A stretch of DNA of 64,000 bases from Clostridiales bacterium (GCA_017561715.1 JAFZBN010000017.1:99204-163203), one strand, 5' to 3'. Counted from the first letter of the stretch, positions 14,856 to 24,712 are shown. A program made the numbers and translations. The notes: generated from the letters alone by a model not told the origin.

Positions 14856-17312
14856 TTACCTCTCATGCACCTTAGTAGTCGCACGATTCTGGATGACCTT
14901 ACAAACATCCTCGGCCGGCTTCTGGTTCGCGAAGAACGATGCCGTCTCCTCCTTGATGATCGCCAGGATGCTCGTATCCGTGGTCTTGATGACGGTGATG
15001 TTTTCGATCAGCTTGACATAGCCATCACAGATCTCAGGAGTGATCTTCGTTCTCTCTTTGAGTCCTTCAGCGGATGCTCCTTCTTCCTTGATGTACTTGT
15101 TGTAATCTTCAACATACTCGTTGTATCTTGCGATATCATCCTCGTTTTTTCTCGTCAGCGCGTTCTTGCTGACAGGAATGCCCAGGAAAGATTCCGAGTA
15201 CTTGTACTGGCTGTCTTCGTCAAAAAGGTATCGGATAAAGTCCCATGCCTCTTCCTGATGATCGGAAGCTGCGGAGATCGCAAATGACATCAGGGACATC
15301 GCGGACATACCTTCCGCCTTCGGACCCGGCATACCGATGAAAGTCGGTTGGAATGTGACACTGTTCACGAGACGTGCGTACTCTTCAATACCGTAGATGG
15401 TAACATTCATGAGAGCGACGAGACCCTCAGCGAATTTGTCTTCCTCACCGACATAACCTGCGGACATACCCGGACCCATATCCATGTCCATGCCGTACGT
15501 CATGTCACCGGAAACGGTCTTGTCCGCACCGTACTTCTTGGAGATCTCCAGAAGTTTTCTGAAATCCTCGCTGTCAAAAGAGACTTCCTTCTTCTCGTTA
15601 TCGATAAAAGAAGCAAGGTCGGACTCAAGGAACATCGCAAGAAGATCCTCTTTAGACGTGTCCTGGATCAGGGAAACATTTGCGGGAAGAGATCCAACTG
15701 CCTGGTCGAATTCTTCGATCGTCCAGGATGTACGGTCTCCGACCAGCTGCGGATTTGCCGCGAAACCTGTGGCATCGATGCATACCGGGATCTGGTAAAG
15801 CTTTCCGGATTCCTCACACGCACGGAAAATGTTGTCGAAATACTCATCACGGTTAAAGCCGCTCTGACCATCGATGAATTTGTTCAGATCTACGAGGATC
15901 TCCTCTGTGTTGAACTGGCTCATTCCGAAGAAGTTCATGAGGATATCCGGACCCTCGCCGGAGAGCATATCCAGATAGATCCTGTCGGAAAGCTCCGTCA
16001 CAGTGTCTTCGTACGGCTGATTCGCGGAATAGATCTCATCGCTGTAGTCGGAGATCAGGATACGGGAAACATGCTCCGGGGCCTTGTTATAATCGACGAC
16101 ATAGTCTCTGAAAGGTCCGTCGACGGACATGCATCCGAGTTCAATGACACTCTTGCCGGCATGCGGATTCTTCGGCGCACGTGTGAACTTGACGAGAGAC
16201 ATGTCTCTTCCGCTGACTTTCTGCTGCGGATCTTCCGTCTCGGTCCATGTATATTTCGTGAAGATCATCTCATCTTCCGAAAGGATCTTTACATTCTGCG
16301 AAGAGATATTCGTGGAGTTGATGTCCGTCCAGTTCCAGTCGAGGACGAGGTCTCCGGATGTGCCGGTAGTGATGTCGAATCTTTTCAGACCGCTGTTTCC
16401 GAGCACATAGCAGCCGTCGATCCCCTGGATGAGAGAGAAGGCTTCGTATGTTGTCTTGATCTTGTCGCCGACCGGCTTGGCCGTATTCTGATCGATCTCC
16501 TGGAAATAGAACTCATCCTCGTTGCTGCTGCTGTTGTAATTATCGACAAGCTCATAGATCTTGCCGTCAACGGTAAAGATCATTCCGGTGAAACCGTCAG
16601 CAGATTCGTTGGCAAGGAGTTTTCCGTTCGGATCGATGATATGGATACCTGTATAGTCCGCCAGAACGAGGTTACCGTTATCAAGCGGTGTTACCTTAAG
16701 ATCCCAGGCAAGTTCGAGTTCTCCGGAAACCTCGATCGTTCCTATTTCTTCGAATTTCTCATTCAGCTTGACGATCTCTAGCTTGCTCTTGCAGGAACCT
16801 TCCTCGGTCTTGCCGACGACCATGACAAAAGTGCCGTCCGGCAAGGGAGTAATGTTGCCTTCGCTCGATTCCATATCCGAAGCCGGGGTCCTGGAGATCA
16901 GATTGCCGTCCAGATCGAAAACGACGGTTCCCATCTCGTTATACTGATTGAAGACCTCCTGTGCCTTGGCGAATTCTTCCTTGTTGTTGCAGTCGACTTT
17001 TTCGAATTTGTCCATGACTTCCTTAGGGATCTCATAGGATACGCAGTAAGTCGCAAGGACACGGTCGCCTGTGATGATCGGCTCGGAGATCTCTTTGTAC
17101 TGAAGCTTCTTGTCTTTATCTACTTCAATATCGATCGGGATCTCGACCGCGTCAAAGTACGGATCGTCCTCCGCGATCACTGTCTGTTTCTTTTTGCTTC
17201 CGCTGCTTCCGCTGCTCTTTGTGCCTTTGCCTGATTTCTTGCAGGCGGCGAGCGGAACAGCCATAGTTAATGCTAACGCAAACGCTAGAACATTACGCGC
17301 TATTTTCTTCAT
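14856..17312 (-). CDS. Large solute-binding lipoprotein with N-terminal propeller-like region (paralogue 1)
   Basis: 818 residues. The lipobox LAAC (Cys24) follows MKKIARNVLAFALALTMAVP. Residues about 60-400 look like a beta-propeller or similar repeat (DLDGNLISR, TPLPDGTFVMVVG, TPLDNGNLVLADYTG, IHIIDPNGKLL, FTVDGKIYELVDN). The C-terminal half (from about 430) resembles an extracellular sugar-binding protein: LSGEGPDILMNF, VDLNKFIDGQSGFNRDEYF, YQIPVCID, EEAWDFIRYLFDEDSQ. Start at 17312 with ACGGAGG. The -10 TATAAT at 17343-17348 gives it its own promoter; a CCGTGGT/ACCACGG inverted repeat spans the -10 to the ribosome site. Likely partner of the MalFG-type permeases; ligand unknown. Confidence 0.82.
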   Translation of the reverse strand: MKKIARNVLAFALALTMAVPLAACKKSGKGTKSSGSSGSKKKQTVIAEDDPYFDAVEIPIDIEVDKDKKLQYKEISEPIITGDRVLATYCVSYEIPKEVMDKFEKVDCNNKEEFAKAQEVFNQYNEMGTVVFDLDGNLISRTPASDMESSEGNITPLPDGTFVMVVGKTEEGSCKSKLEIVKLNEKFEEIGTIEVSGELELAWDLKVTPLDNGNLVLADYTGIHIIDPNGKLLANESADGFTGMIFTVDGKIYELVDNYNSSSNEDEFYFQEIDQNTAKPVGDKIKTTYEAFSLIQGIDGCYVLGNSGLKRFDITTGTSGDLVLDWNWTDINSTNISSQNVKILSEDEMIFTKYTWTETEDPQQKVSGRDMSLVKFTRAPKNPHAGKSVIELGCMSVDGPFRDYVVDYNKAPEHVSRILISDYSDEIYSANQPYEDTVTELSDRIYLDMLSGEGPDILMNFFGMSQFNTEEILVDLNKFIDGQSGFNRDEYFDNIFRACEESGKLYQIPVCIDATGFAANPQLVGDRTSWTIEEFDQAVGSLPANVSLIQDTSKEDLLAMFLESDLASFIDNEKKEVSFDSEDFRKLLEISKKYGADKTVSGDMTYGMDMDMGPGMSAGYVGEEDKFAEGLVALMNVTIYGIEEYARLVNSVTFQPTFIGMPGPKAEGMSAMSLMSFAISAASDHQEEAWDFIRYLFDEDSQYKYSESFLGIPVSKNALTRKNEDDIARYNEYVEDYNKYIKEEGASAEGLKERTKITPEICDGYVKLIENITVIKTTDTSILAIIKEETASFFANQKPAEDVCKVIQNRATTKVHER

Positions 17313-17417
17313 AAAAACACCTCCGTGGTTCTTGTCAGACTCATTATAGGAATGCACCACGGGGAATAAATGAATGAAATGTAATGTGAATGATTTGTTA
17401 TTTAGCGGGGCTAATTG

Positions 17418-19811
17418 TCATCTTTCGTTGACGATCGTCTGCGTACGGTTCTGGATGATCGCGCACACATTATCGACGTCCTTCTGGTCCGCAAAGTAAG
17501 CTGCCGATTCTTCCAAGATGATGTTCAGAAGAGGCGGGTCATACGACTCGATCGTGCTGACGCTTTCGACGAGTTCTTTAAATCCCTGAACGTCCTTTTC
17601 CGTGATCGGACTGATATCTCCGTGAAGGAGCATGCCGTACTCGGCGGCGAATTCCTGATTCTCCTTAAGTTCCCTCTCTCTTTCGTCGATCGCGTCCTGA
17701 TTGACACGGTCAAATGCTTTTCTGCTGAGCGGGATCGACATATAAGAATTCGTATAAAGGTACTGGGAGTCCTCATCGAAAAGACGACGGATGAAATCCC
17801 AGGACTCATCTTTGTTCTGTGAGAACGCAGAGATCGCGAGCGTCAAAGACGCGCTTGCGCATACGCCCGTTCCATCCGGGGAAGGCATGCCGATGAAGAT
17901 CTCTTTGTCTCCCAGAGAACGCGATATCTCCGCATACTGGGAGATGCTGTAGATATAGGTGACCATAAGAGCCAGTCTGTCGTCTTTCATCAGGTCTATC
18001 GGATCAGGACCAAGAGCACCTTCAAAAGGCGCGCAGGTGTTCGTATTAAACTTGCTTTCGTACTCGTCGTAATCCGGCACATATTCCACGCCGTACTTTT
18101 TGACGATCTCCAGAAGCTGCTTAAATTCGTCTCCGTCAAAAAAGACTTCTTTTTTCGTATAGTCGATGAAACTTCTCATCGCTCCCGTGAGAAGAGAATA
18201 AAGGAGATTTTTGTATTCTGTATCTTCAAAGACCTGTACATCCTCCGGAAGTTCTCCGATGATCTGATTAAACTCGGAGTAGGTCCATCCGGATCTTTCA
18301 CCGATCATATCCTTGTTACCCATAAGACCTCTGATATCAAAGCATACCGGGATCTGGAAAAGCTTATCTTTATTCTCATAGGCGGTCAGTACGTTATCAA
18401 AATACTCGTCCCGGTCAAGTCCGTTTTTCCCGTCGACATACTTATTAAGATCGACGAGAACATCTTCGGAATTAAACTGGCTGTAGCCTGCGAAATTGAC
18501 GAGGATATCGGGACCCGTTCCGTTTAACATATCCATGTATACGCGGTTCGAAAGATCCGTCTGTAAGTCCAGATCATGAGTTCCGGTGATCTCATCAACA
18601 AAGTAGTCATGGACGCGGATCCTTGCTTTTCCGTCTTCTTCGTTGTTATAGCGGATGATGTAATCCTGAAGGTCTGAGGAAGGCATACCGATCGTCGCCA
18701 TCTCGATATAGGCTTTTCCGGCGTGCGGGTTCTTTTCCGCGCGGGTCAGTGTCACGAAATAGTTGTGCGGCTGTACATCTCCGGTCTCCTTATCCGTTTC
18801 CCATTCCGAACAGGTAAAGGCGATCTTATCTTCCGAGAATACGTGGAAGCTTTCTTCGTCATAAGAACTGTAGTTGACATCCGTAGCGTTCCAGTTAAAG
18901 AACGCTTCTTCACTTCCGGTATCAAGATCGACTTTCGAGATGCCGTTACCGTCAACGTTATAGAAGTTACCGTCACCACCCGCGATCAGGTTCGTGAAAA
19001 GGTGTTTCATCTTCTTCTTTTCGTCTTTGAACTTTCCGGTTCTGGAATCGAACTCGAGCATGTACACGGTGATCTCGTCGTTCCCGGAAACTTCGTAGAT
19101 AAACTGATACAGTTCACCATTCTGCTCCATGAGGTTCAAGGAGTTCTCGATATCGGACTTACCGACGAATTTTCCCTCCGGAGAATAAACATATATCGCC
19201 TGATCACAAACGATGATGTAATTGCCGTTATCCGCCTGACAGAAGTTCTGCGGATAATCGTCGAAGGTCTCCGGGAGCGTGAGCGAACCGGTCTGGATCC
19301 CCTCGGCGCTGTAGGTATTCATGGTATATGTCGCCTTGCATTCGCCGGGTTTATAGTCATTGACCATGAAGATCACTTCTCCGTCTTTTCCTTCCGCGAC
19401 GGCGATCGGTTCGCAGTTATATGCAAGTTCGATATCGGTGACCAGCATTCCTTCCTGGTCGAAGATCGCAAAACCCGTTCTGTAGTACTTTTCGATGAAC
19501 TCGATATATTCCTGACTGGGCTGGTCCCAGTCTGTTACAACCTGATCCATCATTTCGTCCGGAAAATCGTAGACGACCATATATCCGATCACAACATTGT
19601 TACCGATGATACTAGACGTATTTATACACGAATATGAGATCTTGTTTCCCGGCATCGGATCGACCGTAAGTTCCACATAACTCGGGGTAAAGTACGGATC
19701 ATCTTCTTTTACCAGTTCTTTTTTACTCTTCTTTTTCCCGCAGGAAACGGAAGAAAGGAGCACGCCGCCGATCAGGCACATGGAAAGAATGCGTTTGAAT
19801 GGAAAGTGCAT
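17418..19811 (-). CDS. Large solute-binding lipoprotein with N-terminal propeller-like region (paralogue 2)
   Basis: 797 residues, same architecture as the next gene and clearly its paralogue: lipobox SVSC (Cys24), residues about 50-380 with repeated beta-rich patterns (IFDQEGMLVTDIELAY, GNYIIVCDQAIYVYSPEGKFVG), then a solute-binding half with LNGTGPDILVNFAGYSQFNSEDVLVDLNKYVDG, FQIPVCFDIRG, KDESWDFIRRLFDEDSQYL and AAYFADQKDVDNVCAIIQNRT. Start ATG with GGAGGAG upstream. It follows the ABC exporter permease gene by 15 bp, so it may be cotranscribed with that pair, while paralogue 1 has its own promoter. The two could bind different ligands for the same permease pair. Confidence 0.82.
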   Translation of the reverse strand: MHFPFKRILSMCLIGGVLLSSVSCGKKKSKKELVKEDDPYFTPSYVELTVDPMPGNKISYSCINTSSIIGNNVVIGYMVVYDFPDEMMDQVVTDWDQPSQEYIEFIEKYYRTGFAIFDQEGMLVTDIELAYNCEPIAVAEGKDGEVIFMVNDYKPGECKATYTMNTYSAEGIQTGSLTLPETFDDYPQNFCQADNGNYIIVCDQAIYVYSPEGKFVGKSDIENSLNLMEQNGELYQFIYEVSGNDEITVYMLEFDSRTGKFKDEKKKMKHLFTNLIAGGDGNFYNVDGNGISKVDLDTGSEEAFFNWNATDVNYSSYDEESFHVFSEDKIAFTCSEWETDKETGDVQPHNYFVTLTRAEKNPHAGKAYIEMATIGMPSSDLQDYIIRYNNEEDGKARIRVHDYFVDEITGTHDLDLQTDLSNRVYMDMLNGTGPDILVNFAGYSQFNSEDVLVDLNKYVDGKNGLDRDEYFDNVLTAYENKDKLFQIPVCFDIRGLMGNKDMIGERSGWTYSEFNQIIGELPEDVQVFEDTEYKNLLYSLLTGAMRSFIDYTKKEVFFDGDEFKQLLEIVKKYGVEYVPDYDEYESKFNTNTCAPFEGALGPDPIDLMKDDRLALMVTYIYSISQYAEISRSLGDKEIFIGMPSPDGTGVCASASLTLAISAFSQNKDESWDFIRRLFDEDSQYLYTNSYMSIPLSRKAFDRVNQDAIDERERELKENQEFAAEYGMLLHGDISPITEKDVQGFKELVESVSTIESYDPPLLNIILEESAAYFADQKDVDNVCAIIQNRTQTIVNER

Positions 19812-19826
19812 TTTCTTTTCTCCTCC

Positions 19827-21416
19827 TTATGCCCGATAGTCAAGTATGCCTTTTGAACTGTAGAAAAAGGCGACCGATACGACAACATTAAACGCCGCCA
19901 GGATCACGAAATCAAGTAGGAACATGTTCGGCGATATGTCATAAAGCTTCCTTCCGATATTCGCCCCGAAGGACAGTTCGAAAAGGAAAATGGCCGACAG
20001 GATCGCAAATGCCAGAGTCATGTGAGCTCCCCGGGAATTGCGAAGACCCATTGTTTTCAAAGATGCCAGATACGACGCATAGAAAAGAAGCGCCGCAGAC
20101 GCGTAGAAGAAAGCACCGCAGAGCACGAATGCCGGGTGAAGTCTTGCGAACAGCGAAACGATCACAAAGCAGAGGATGCCTTCGACGAATGCTTTGATCA
20201 CCGGTGCCGTGGACGCGTAGTAGAGTTTACGCAGCGAGCTTCCCGGGATCAGATAGATGAAAGGCTTATTCAGCTCGTCAACGAACTTGCCCATCGGGAT
20301 CGTAAAGATCATGGCGTAGCACAGGATCGCGACCGAAAGGATCTCCATGATGAAAGGATACATACCCTTTCTCTGAAGCGACTGAAGGAAAGCGCCGAGC
20401 AAAACAGCCAGCGCCATCATGCCGAGCGTGCCCCGATCGAAAAGGATCGTCAGGCTTCTTCTCTGTTCGGTCATCTGTCTTTGGAATAAAACGACCTCGC
20501 CTCTCTTCTTTCCGAGAAGATGCGACTTTCTCTTCTTGCCCTGGTCCTTCATCATCATTTCCGAAGTGTTGTGGTAAAGGGAATTGCCGTAGCCGTGACC
20601 GATGGAGGTCAGTACATCCTCGTAGTAAGCTGATCGGTTACGGAACGCGAAGAACAGTCCGATCATGGGAAGAAGTACCAGAAGTCCCGCGAAGATCAGG
20701 GCACGATCCCAGTTTCCATCCATTCCCGCCGCCATAAAGCCGGAAGCCCAGCCGCCGAGCGGGATGTAGTGAAGGTGCGGTTCGTTAAAGAACGTGATCG
20801 TATCCGAAAATGGCGTACCGCTCTGCCAAAGGGCAAAGACAACCCCCAGAAGGACCGTCGCGCTCGTAAGATAAAGAGCGATCAGGATGATCCTTCTCAT
20901 GACCTTGGAAACCGAGGTGATCGAATAAACGGACAGCGTGATCGCCGAAAGACTCATCGACAGAAGGATCCATGATGCCATCAGGATGAGAAGTTCTCGG
21001 ATGCCGAGTCCGAAATAAAAACGCAGATTCGTCAGCTGCATCAGCAGTATCAGAGTCGCGACCACGCTGAGCAGGAATTTTCTTAAAAGTCCGTACAGAA
21101 GGATCTTGTAAGGAGAAAGCGGAGATACGAACAGGTAGTTGATGTCCGATGCCTTGAAAAAAGAACTGCCGTGGTTAAGTCCGACGCAGAGTGCGGCAAA
21201 AGCGATGATAAGAAACGCGATCGTCACGCCGCCTTTAAACGTCGGGATCGCATTGTCCAAAACGCCGGTCGCGCCTGTATGACTGACTTCCTGATAGATA
21301 TAGAGCGTAAAATAGGCAAGCACGATCAGGACACCGATCCAGAACTGCGGATGTCTGATCTTTTCGCGGAGAGAGTTTCTCCATTGCTTTGTCACTAAAT
21401 ACGTAAAAGCACTCAT
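19827..21416 (-). CDS. ABC exporter membrane protein
   Basis: A 529-residue, polytopic protein of about 11-12 helices that matches the putative ABC exporter permease family found next to stand-alone ATPases in Firmicutes. It begins TYLVTKQWRNSLREKIRHPQ and contains DINYLFVSPLSPYKILLYGLLRKF, a family-typical stretch. Its ATG overlaps the stop of the ATPase gene (ATGA, 21413-21416), so the two form one transporter. Substrate unknown. The start codon region contains one copy of the over-represented AAAAGCAC octamer. Confidence 0.85.
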   Translation of the reverse strand: MSAFTYLVTKQWRNSLREKIRHPQFWIGVLIVLAYFTLYIYQEVSHTGATGVLDNAIPTFKGGVTIAFLIIAFAALCVGLNHGSSFFKASDINYLFVSPLSPYKILLYGLLRKFLLSVVATLILLMQLTNLRFYFGLGIRELLILMASWILLSMSLSAITLSVYSITSVSKVMRRIILIALYLTSATVLLGVVFALWQSGTPFSDTITFFNEPHLHYIPLGGWASGFMAAGMDGNWDRALIFAGLLVLLPMIGLFFAFRNRSAYYEDVLTSIGHGYGNSLYHNTSEMMMKDQGKKRKSHLLGKKRGEVVLFQRQMTEQRRSLTILFDRGTLGMMALAVLLGAFLQSLQRKGMYPFIMEILSVAILCYAMIFTIPMGKFVDELNKPFIYLIPGSSLRKLYYASTAPVIKAFVEGILCFVIVSLFARLHPAFVLCGAFFYASAALLFYASYLASLKTMGLRNSRGAHMTLAFAILSAIFLFELSFGANIGRKLYDISPNMFLLDFVILAAFNVVVSVAFFYSSKGILDYRA

Positions 21417-22273
21417 GACTTCTTCTTTTTGTTGCCCTTCTTTTTCTTTGTCGTCTTCGGACGGCTCACCGCCTGGGCCTGCTTTCTGGCCGGGTTCGAT
21501 GCCGGATGCGTGGCAGGTGCTTTTGCCGTGGAAGGACGGATTTCTTCGTCATAACGCCACTGCGAGTCATACGACTCCGTCTCCGCGAAGAAGATCCTCT
21601 CGAGAGACTCGGACCACATGCCGACCATCTCTTCTTTTCTGTGGCAGGAAACGACTTTGCCTTTGTTCATGATATAGGCCTTGCCCCAGATGCCTTCGAC
21701 CGTGGCGATCATGTGCGTCGAGATCAAGACGGCGACGCCCTCTTCCGCGAGGTCCTGAACAATGATCCGGAGTTCTTTGATCGCGTGCGGATCCAATCCC
21801 AGCATCGGCTCATCCAGAAGGAGGAGCTTCGGACGCGGCAGGAGCGCGCAGATGATCGAGACTTTCTGCTGCATACCTTTGGAGAGGTCCTTGCAGAGAG
21901 TGTCCACGACTTCCGTCAGGCGCAGACGGTCCACGAGCTCCGCGGCGTATCTTCTGCTCTTCTCACGGTCGAGCTTGTACGCGCGGACGACGAATTCAAA
22001 CTGCTCACGGACGGTGAGCATATCATAAAGGCACGGAAATTCCGGGACATAACCCAGGATCTGTTTGGCTTTGCTGGAGTTTGCGGGGAAGCCCCCGATC
22101 TTTACGGTTCCGTCAAAACGTAAAAGTCCGAGGATGCATTTGATGGCAGTCGATTTACCGGCACCGTTTGGTCCCAGAAGAACGCCGATCTCTCCGGCTT
22201 CGAGAGAAAGGTTCACGTTCTCGTTAGCGACTTTTTTGCCGAATTTCTTCGTCAGTCCTTTGACTCGAAGCAT
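21413..22273 (-). CDS. ABC transporter ATP-binding protein
   Basis: A 286-residue ATPase with Walker A GPNGAGKST, Q-loop region YVPEFPCLYD, signature LSKGMQQKV, Walker B LLLLDEPMLGLD and the switch His in STHM. After residue 235 comes a tail of about 50 residues rich in Lys, Arg, Ala and Pro ending KKKKGNKKKKS, not needed for the ATPase fold and perhaps membrane- or nucleic-acid-interacting. It is the first gene of the exporter pair and is divergent from the Wzm/Wzt operon. Confidence 0.93.
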   Translation of the reverse strand: MLRVKGLTKKFGKKVANENVNLSLEAGEIGVLLGPNGAGKSTAIKCILGLLRFDGTVKIGGFPANSSKAKQILGYVPEFPCLYDMLTVREQFEFVVRAYKLDREKSRRYAAELVDRLRLTEVVDTLCKDLSKGMQQKVSIICALLPRPKLLLLDEPMLGLDPHAIKELRIIVQDLAEEGVAVLISTHMIATVEGIWGKAYIMNKGKVVSCHRKEEMVGMWSESLERIFFAETESYDSQWRYDEEIRPSTAKAPATHPASNPARKQAQAVSRPKTTKKKKGNKKKKS

Positions 22274-22334
22274 CTTATCCTCCCCAGTTCATTCACATAA
22301 TAAGACAAAGATAGTCTATCATTTTTTAAGTGAA

Positions 22335-22363
22335 TTTACTATTCCCCGTATCTTGAGTAAAAT
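22335..22363 (+). promoter_or_regulatory. Promoter of the Wzm/Wzt-type exporter operon
   Basis: TTTACT (22335-22340), 17 bp, TAAAAT (22358-22363). A palindrome AAGGGA-TG-TCCCTT lies just downstream at 22379-22392, in the leader. Confidence 0.55.
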
Positions 22364-22423
22364 AGAGAGAGTTGGGAAAGGGATGTCCCTTGAAAAAGCA
22401 AGAAAAACGAAAAGGGCAGACGG

Positions 22424-23293
22424 ATGTCGGATAAAACCATGATCGAACAGGATAATTCCTACCATATCACCCTTGTGCCGAACGACAAAAGCGCGCGGCT
22501 CAACCTGGGGGAGGTCTGGCAATACCGTGATCTCGTCGTCCTCCTTACGAAAAGAACTTTCACCGTTACCTATCAGCAGACGGTCTTAGGTCCTTTGTGG
22601 ATCATCATCAACCCCGTTCTTTCCAGTTTGATCTACATGTTCGTATTCGGTCATATCGCCGATATCGGAACGGCCGGGATCCCGCAGATCCTCTTCTATT
22701 TTGTCTCTTCCGCGGTCTGGGAGATCTTCGCTTTCAGTCTGACGAGAAACTCGCAGACGTTCGTCGCCAACGCCTACTTATTCAGTAAAGTCTACTTCCC
22801 CAGGATATGTGTCCCGATCTCGAATATGATCGTCAGTATCCTGAAGTTCCTGATCCAGCTTCTCATCGTGGCCGTGCTCCTCGTGACCTTTGTCGTACGG
22901 GGCGATGTTTCGCCGATGTGGGCGCTCTATCCGCTCCTTCCGCTTTTGTTCCTGCAGATGGCCGTTTTCGGCATGAGCGTCGGCGTCCTGATCTCCAGCG
23001 TGACCACCAAATACAGAGATCTTCTCGCGGTCGTAAATGTTCTGGTCAATCTCTGGATGTACGGTTCCGCCGTCGTCTACCCGATCAGCAGCATCCCGGA
23101 CGGCGTCATGAAGACCCTCGTCAAGATCAATCCCGTCAGCGAAATGATGGAGCTGATCCGTATGATCATGCTCGGTCAGGGAGAGTTCGACCTGGTCTAT
23201 TATCTGGCCGGACTTGGCATAACGATCCTGATGTTCTTCTTCAGCATCATCATCTTTAATCGTGTGGAAAGGACGTTCGCGGATACAGTATGA
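22424..23293 (+). CDS. ABC-2 type polysaccharide/teichoic acid exporter permease
   Basis: A 289-residue permease of the Wzm/TagG family with six helices. Family signatures: RDLVVLLTKRTFTVTYQQTVLGPLWIIINP at the N-terminus (amphipathic helix and first membrane segment), SRNSQTFVANAYLFSKVYFPR-like loop (here LTRNSQTFVANAYLF), and the C-terminal FNRVERTFADTV. It exports lipid-linked polysaccharide or wall teichoic acid precursors with the ATPase encoded next, whose ATG overlaps its end by 4 bp. No glycosyltransferase genes are in the window, so the polymer made is not known. Confidence 0.92.
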   Translation: MSDKTMIEQDNSYHITLVPNDKSARLNLGEVWQYRDLVVLLTKRTFTVTYQQTVLGPLWIIINPVLSSLIYMFVFGHIADIGTAGIPQILFYFVSSAVWEIFAFSLTRNSQTFVANAYLFSKVYFPRICVPISNMIVSILKFLIQLLIVAVLLVTFVVRGDVSPMWALYPLLPLLFLQMAVFGMSVGVLISSVTTKYRDLLAVVNVLVNLWMYGSAVVYPISSIPDGVMKTLVKINPVSEMMELIRMIMLGQGEFDLVYYLAGLGITILMFFFSIIIFNRVERTFADTV

Positions 23294-24609
23294 GTACGGT
23301 CGATAACAAAAACGGGAATACCGAAAGAAAAGTCATGATCCGTGTCTCGGGACTTAAGAAGAAGTACCGCCTCGGCAAAATCGGCGCGCGTACCCTTCAG
23401 GGCGCGATCAAGGAATGGCGTTCCCGCGATAAGAATTCCGATGCAAAAGCACCGTCCGCCAAGACGAACCGCAACAAAGAATTCTACGCCCTCGACGGCA
23501 TCGACCTGACCGTCTATAAGGGCGAAACTCTCGGCATCCTCGGCAAGAACGGCGCCGGTAAATCCACACTTCTGAAGATCCTCTGCCGTATCACGGCGCC
23601 GACCGAAGGCACCGTAGATCTTTATGGCCATATCACTTCGATGCTTGAAGTCGGAACGGGTTTTCACGGCGAGATGACGGGACGCGAAAATATCTATCTC
23701 AACGGAGCGATCCTCGGCATGACCAAAGCGGAGATCGACGAGAAGATGGACGACATCATCGCGTTTTCGGGACTTGAGGAATTCATCGATACACCCGTAA
23801 AAAGATATTCCAGCGGCATGTTCGTAAAGCTCGGATTCTCCGTTGCTTACCACCTCGACAGTGAGATCGTCATCATGGACGAAGTCCTCGCGGTCGGTGA
23901 TGTCGAGTTCCAGAAAAAGTGCATCAACTGTCTTCTCGACGCGGCCAACAACGATATCCGTACGGTCCTTTACGTCAGTCATAACATGAACACGATCCGC
24001 CAGCTCTGTAAGCGCTGCATCGTTCTTGATAAGGGAAAGATCATCTTCGAAGGAGATGTCGATCAGGCCATCGCCGTCTATCTCGGATCCGAAGCCGTGA
24101 TGCCTTCCGAGATGAAATACGGTCCGGAACATCGTTCGAAGGACTACCAGCGCATGCGCGCAAGAGACGTTTTCTCTTTAGACAGTTTCCGTCTCCTCAA
24201 CCGAAAGGAACCTGTTTTCCCGACCTCGGGAGAGGCCGAGTTCGAGCTTGCCTACACGGCCGCCAAGGAGATCAAGAACGTGGGATTCCGCATCCAGCTC
24301 CAGTATCAGGACGGATCAAGGATCGCTTCTTCCCTTCCGGGAAATCTTGTCGATATCCTCCCGGGCGAAAACAAAATCAAACTCACACTTCCGCTTACGC
24401 ATCTGACCTACGGACGCTACACCGCGGACATCGTCGTTTATCAGCTGGATGCCGGTGGTATCGAAAGAAGGATCGACGCCGTTTCTCCGGGCTTTACTTT
24501 CCAGATCGAATCTGCCCACGACAAGGACGATTATTCCAAGTGGAATCAGCAGAAAATGGGCGCGATCCGTCTTCTCGACAGCAAGGTCGAATCCCTCCCG
24601 GAGAGCTGA
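23290..24609 (+). CDS. Polysaccharide exporter ATPase with Wzt-type C-terminal domain
   Basis: A 439-residue protein. Residues about 15-280 are an ABC ATPase of the Wzt/TagH class (LGKNGAGKST, RYSSGMFVKLGF signature, VIMDEVLAVGD Walker B, YVSHNM). Residues about 305-425 form a beta-sandwich like the Wzt carbohydrate-binding domain (SGEAEFELAYTAAKEIKNV, RIQLQYQDGSRIASSLPGN, YGRYTADIVVYQLDAGG), which in O-antigen exporters recognises the capped end of the polymer. Having this domain suggests that export is coupled to chain termination. It overlaps the permease gene by 4 bp. Confidence 0.93.
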   Translation: MSTVDNKNGNTERKVMIRVSGLKKKYRLGKIGARTLQGAIKEWRSRDKNSDAKAPSAKTNRNKEFYALDGIDLTVYKGETLGILGKNGAGKSTLLKILCRITAPTEGTVDLYGHITSMLEVGTGFHGEMTGRENIYLNGAILGMTKAEIDEKMDDIIAFSGLEEFIDTPVKRYSSGMFVKLGFSVAYHLDSEIVIMDEVLAVGDVEFQKKCINCLLDAANNDIRTVLYVSHNMNTIRQLCKRCIVLDKGKIIFEGDVDQAIAVYLGSEAVMPSEMKYGPEHRSKDYQRMRARDVFSLDSFRLLNRKEPVFPTSGEAEFELAYTAAKEIKNVGFRIQLQYQDGSRIASSLPGNLVDILPGENKIKLTLPLTHLTYGRYTADIVVYQLDAGGIERRIDAVSPGFTFQIESAHDKDDYSKWNQQKMGAIRLLDSKVESLPES

Positions 24610-24665
24610 CCGATTCAGAATCGACCATCCCCGTTACTCTTTTTTTTCAATATAAGAGAAAATAT

Positions 24666-24712
24666 TGATTTTCATTTCCCTCTAGTATTAAATAAGGATA
24701 TGATTTTCATTT
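24666..24712 (+). promoter_or_regulatory. 12-nt direct repeat in the nfnA upstream region
   Basis: TGATTTTCATTT occurs at 24666-24677 and again at 24701-24712, 35 bp apart, with promoter-like AT-rich DNA between them (TAGTATTAAATAAGG). The half-site TGATTTTCA is similar to Fur-type half-sites. A regulator binding on one face of the helix is possible. Confidence 0.4.
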
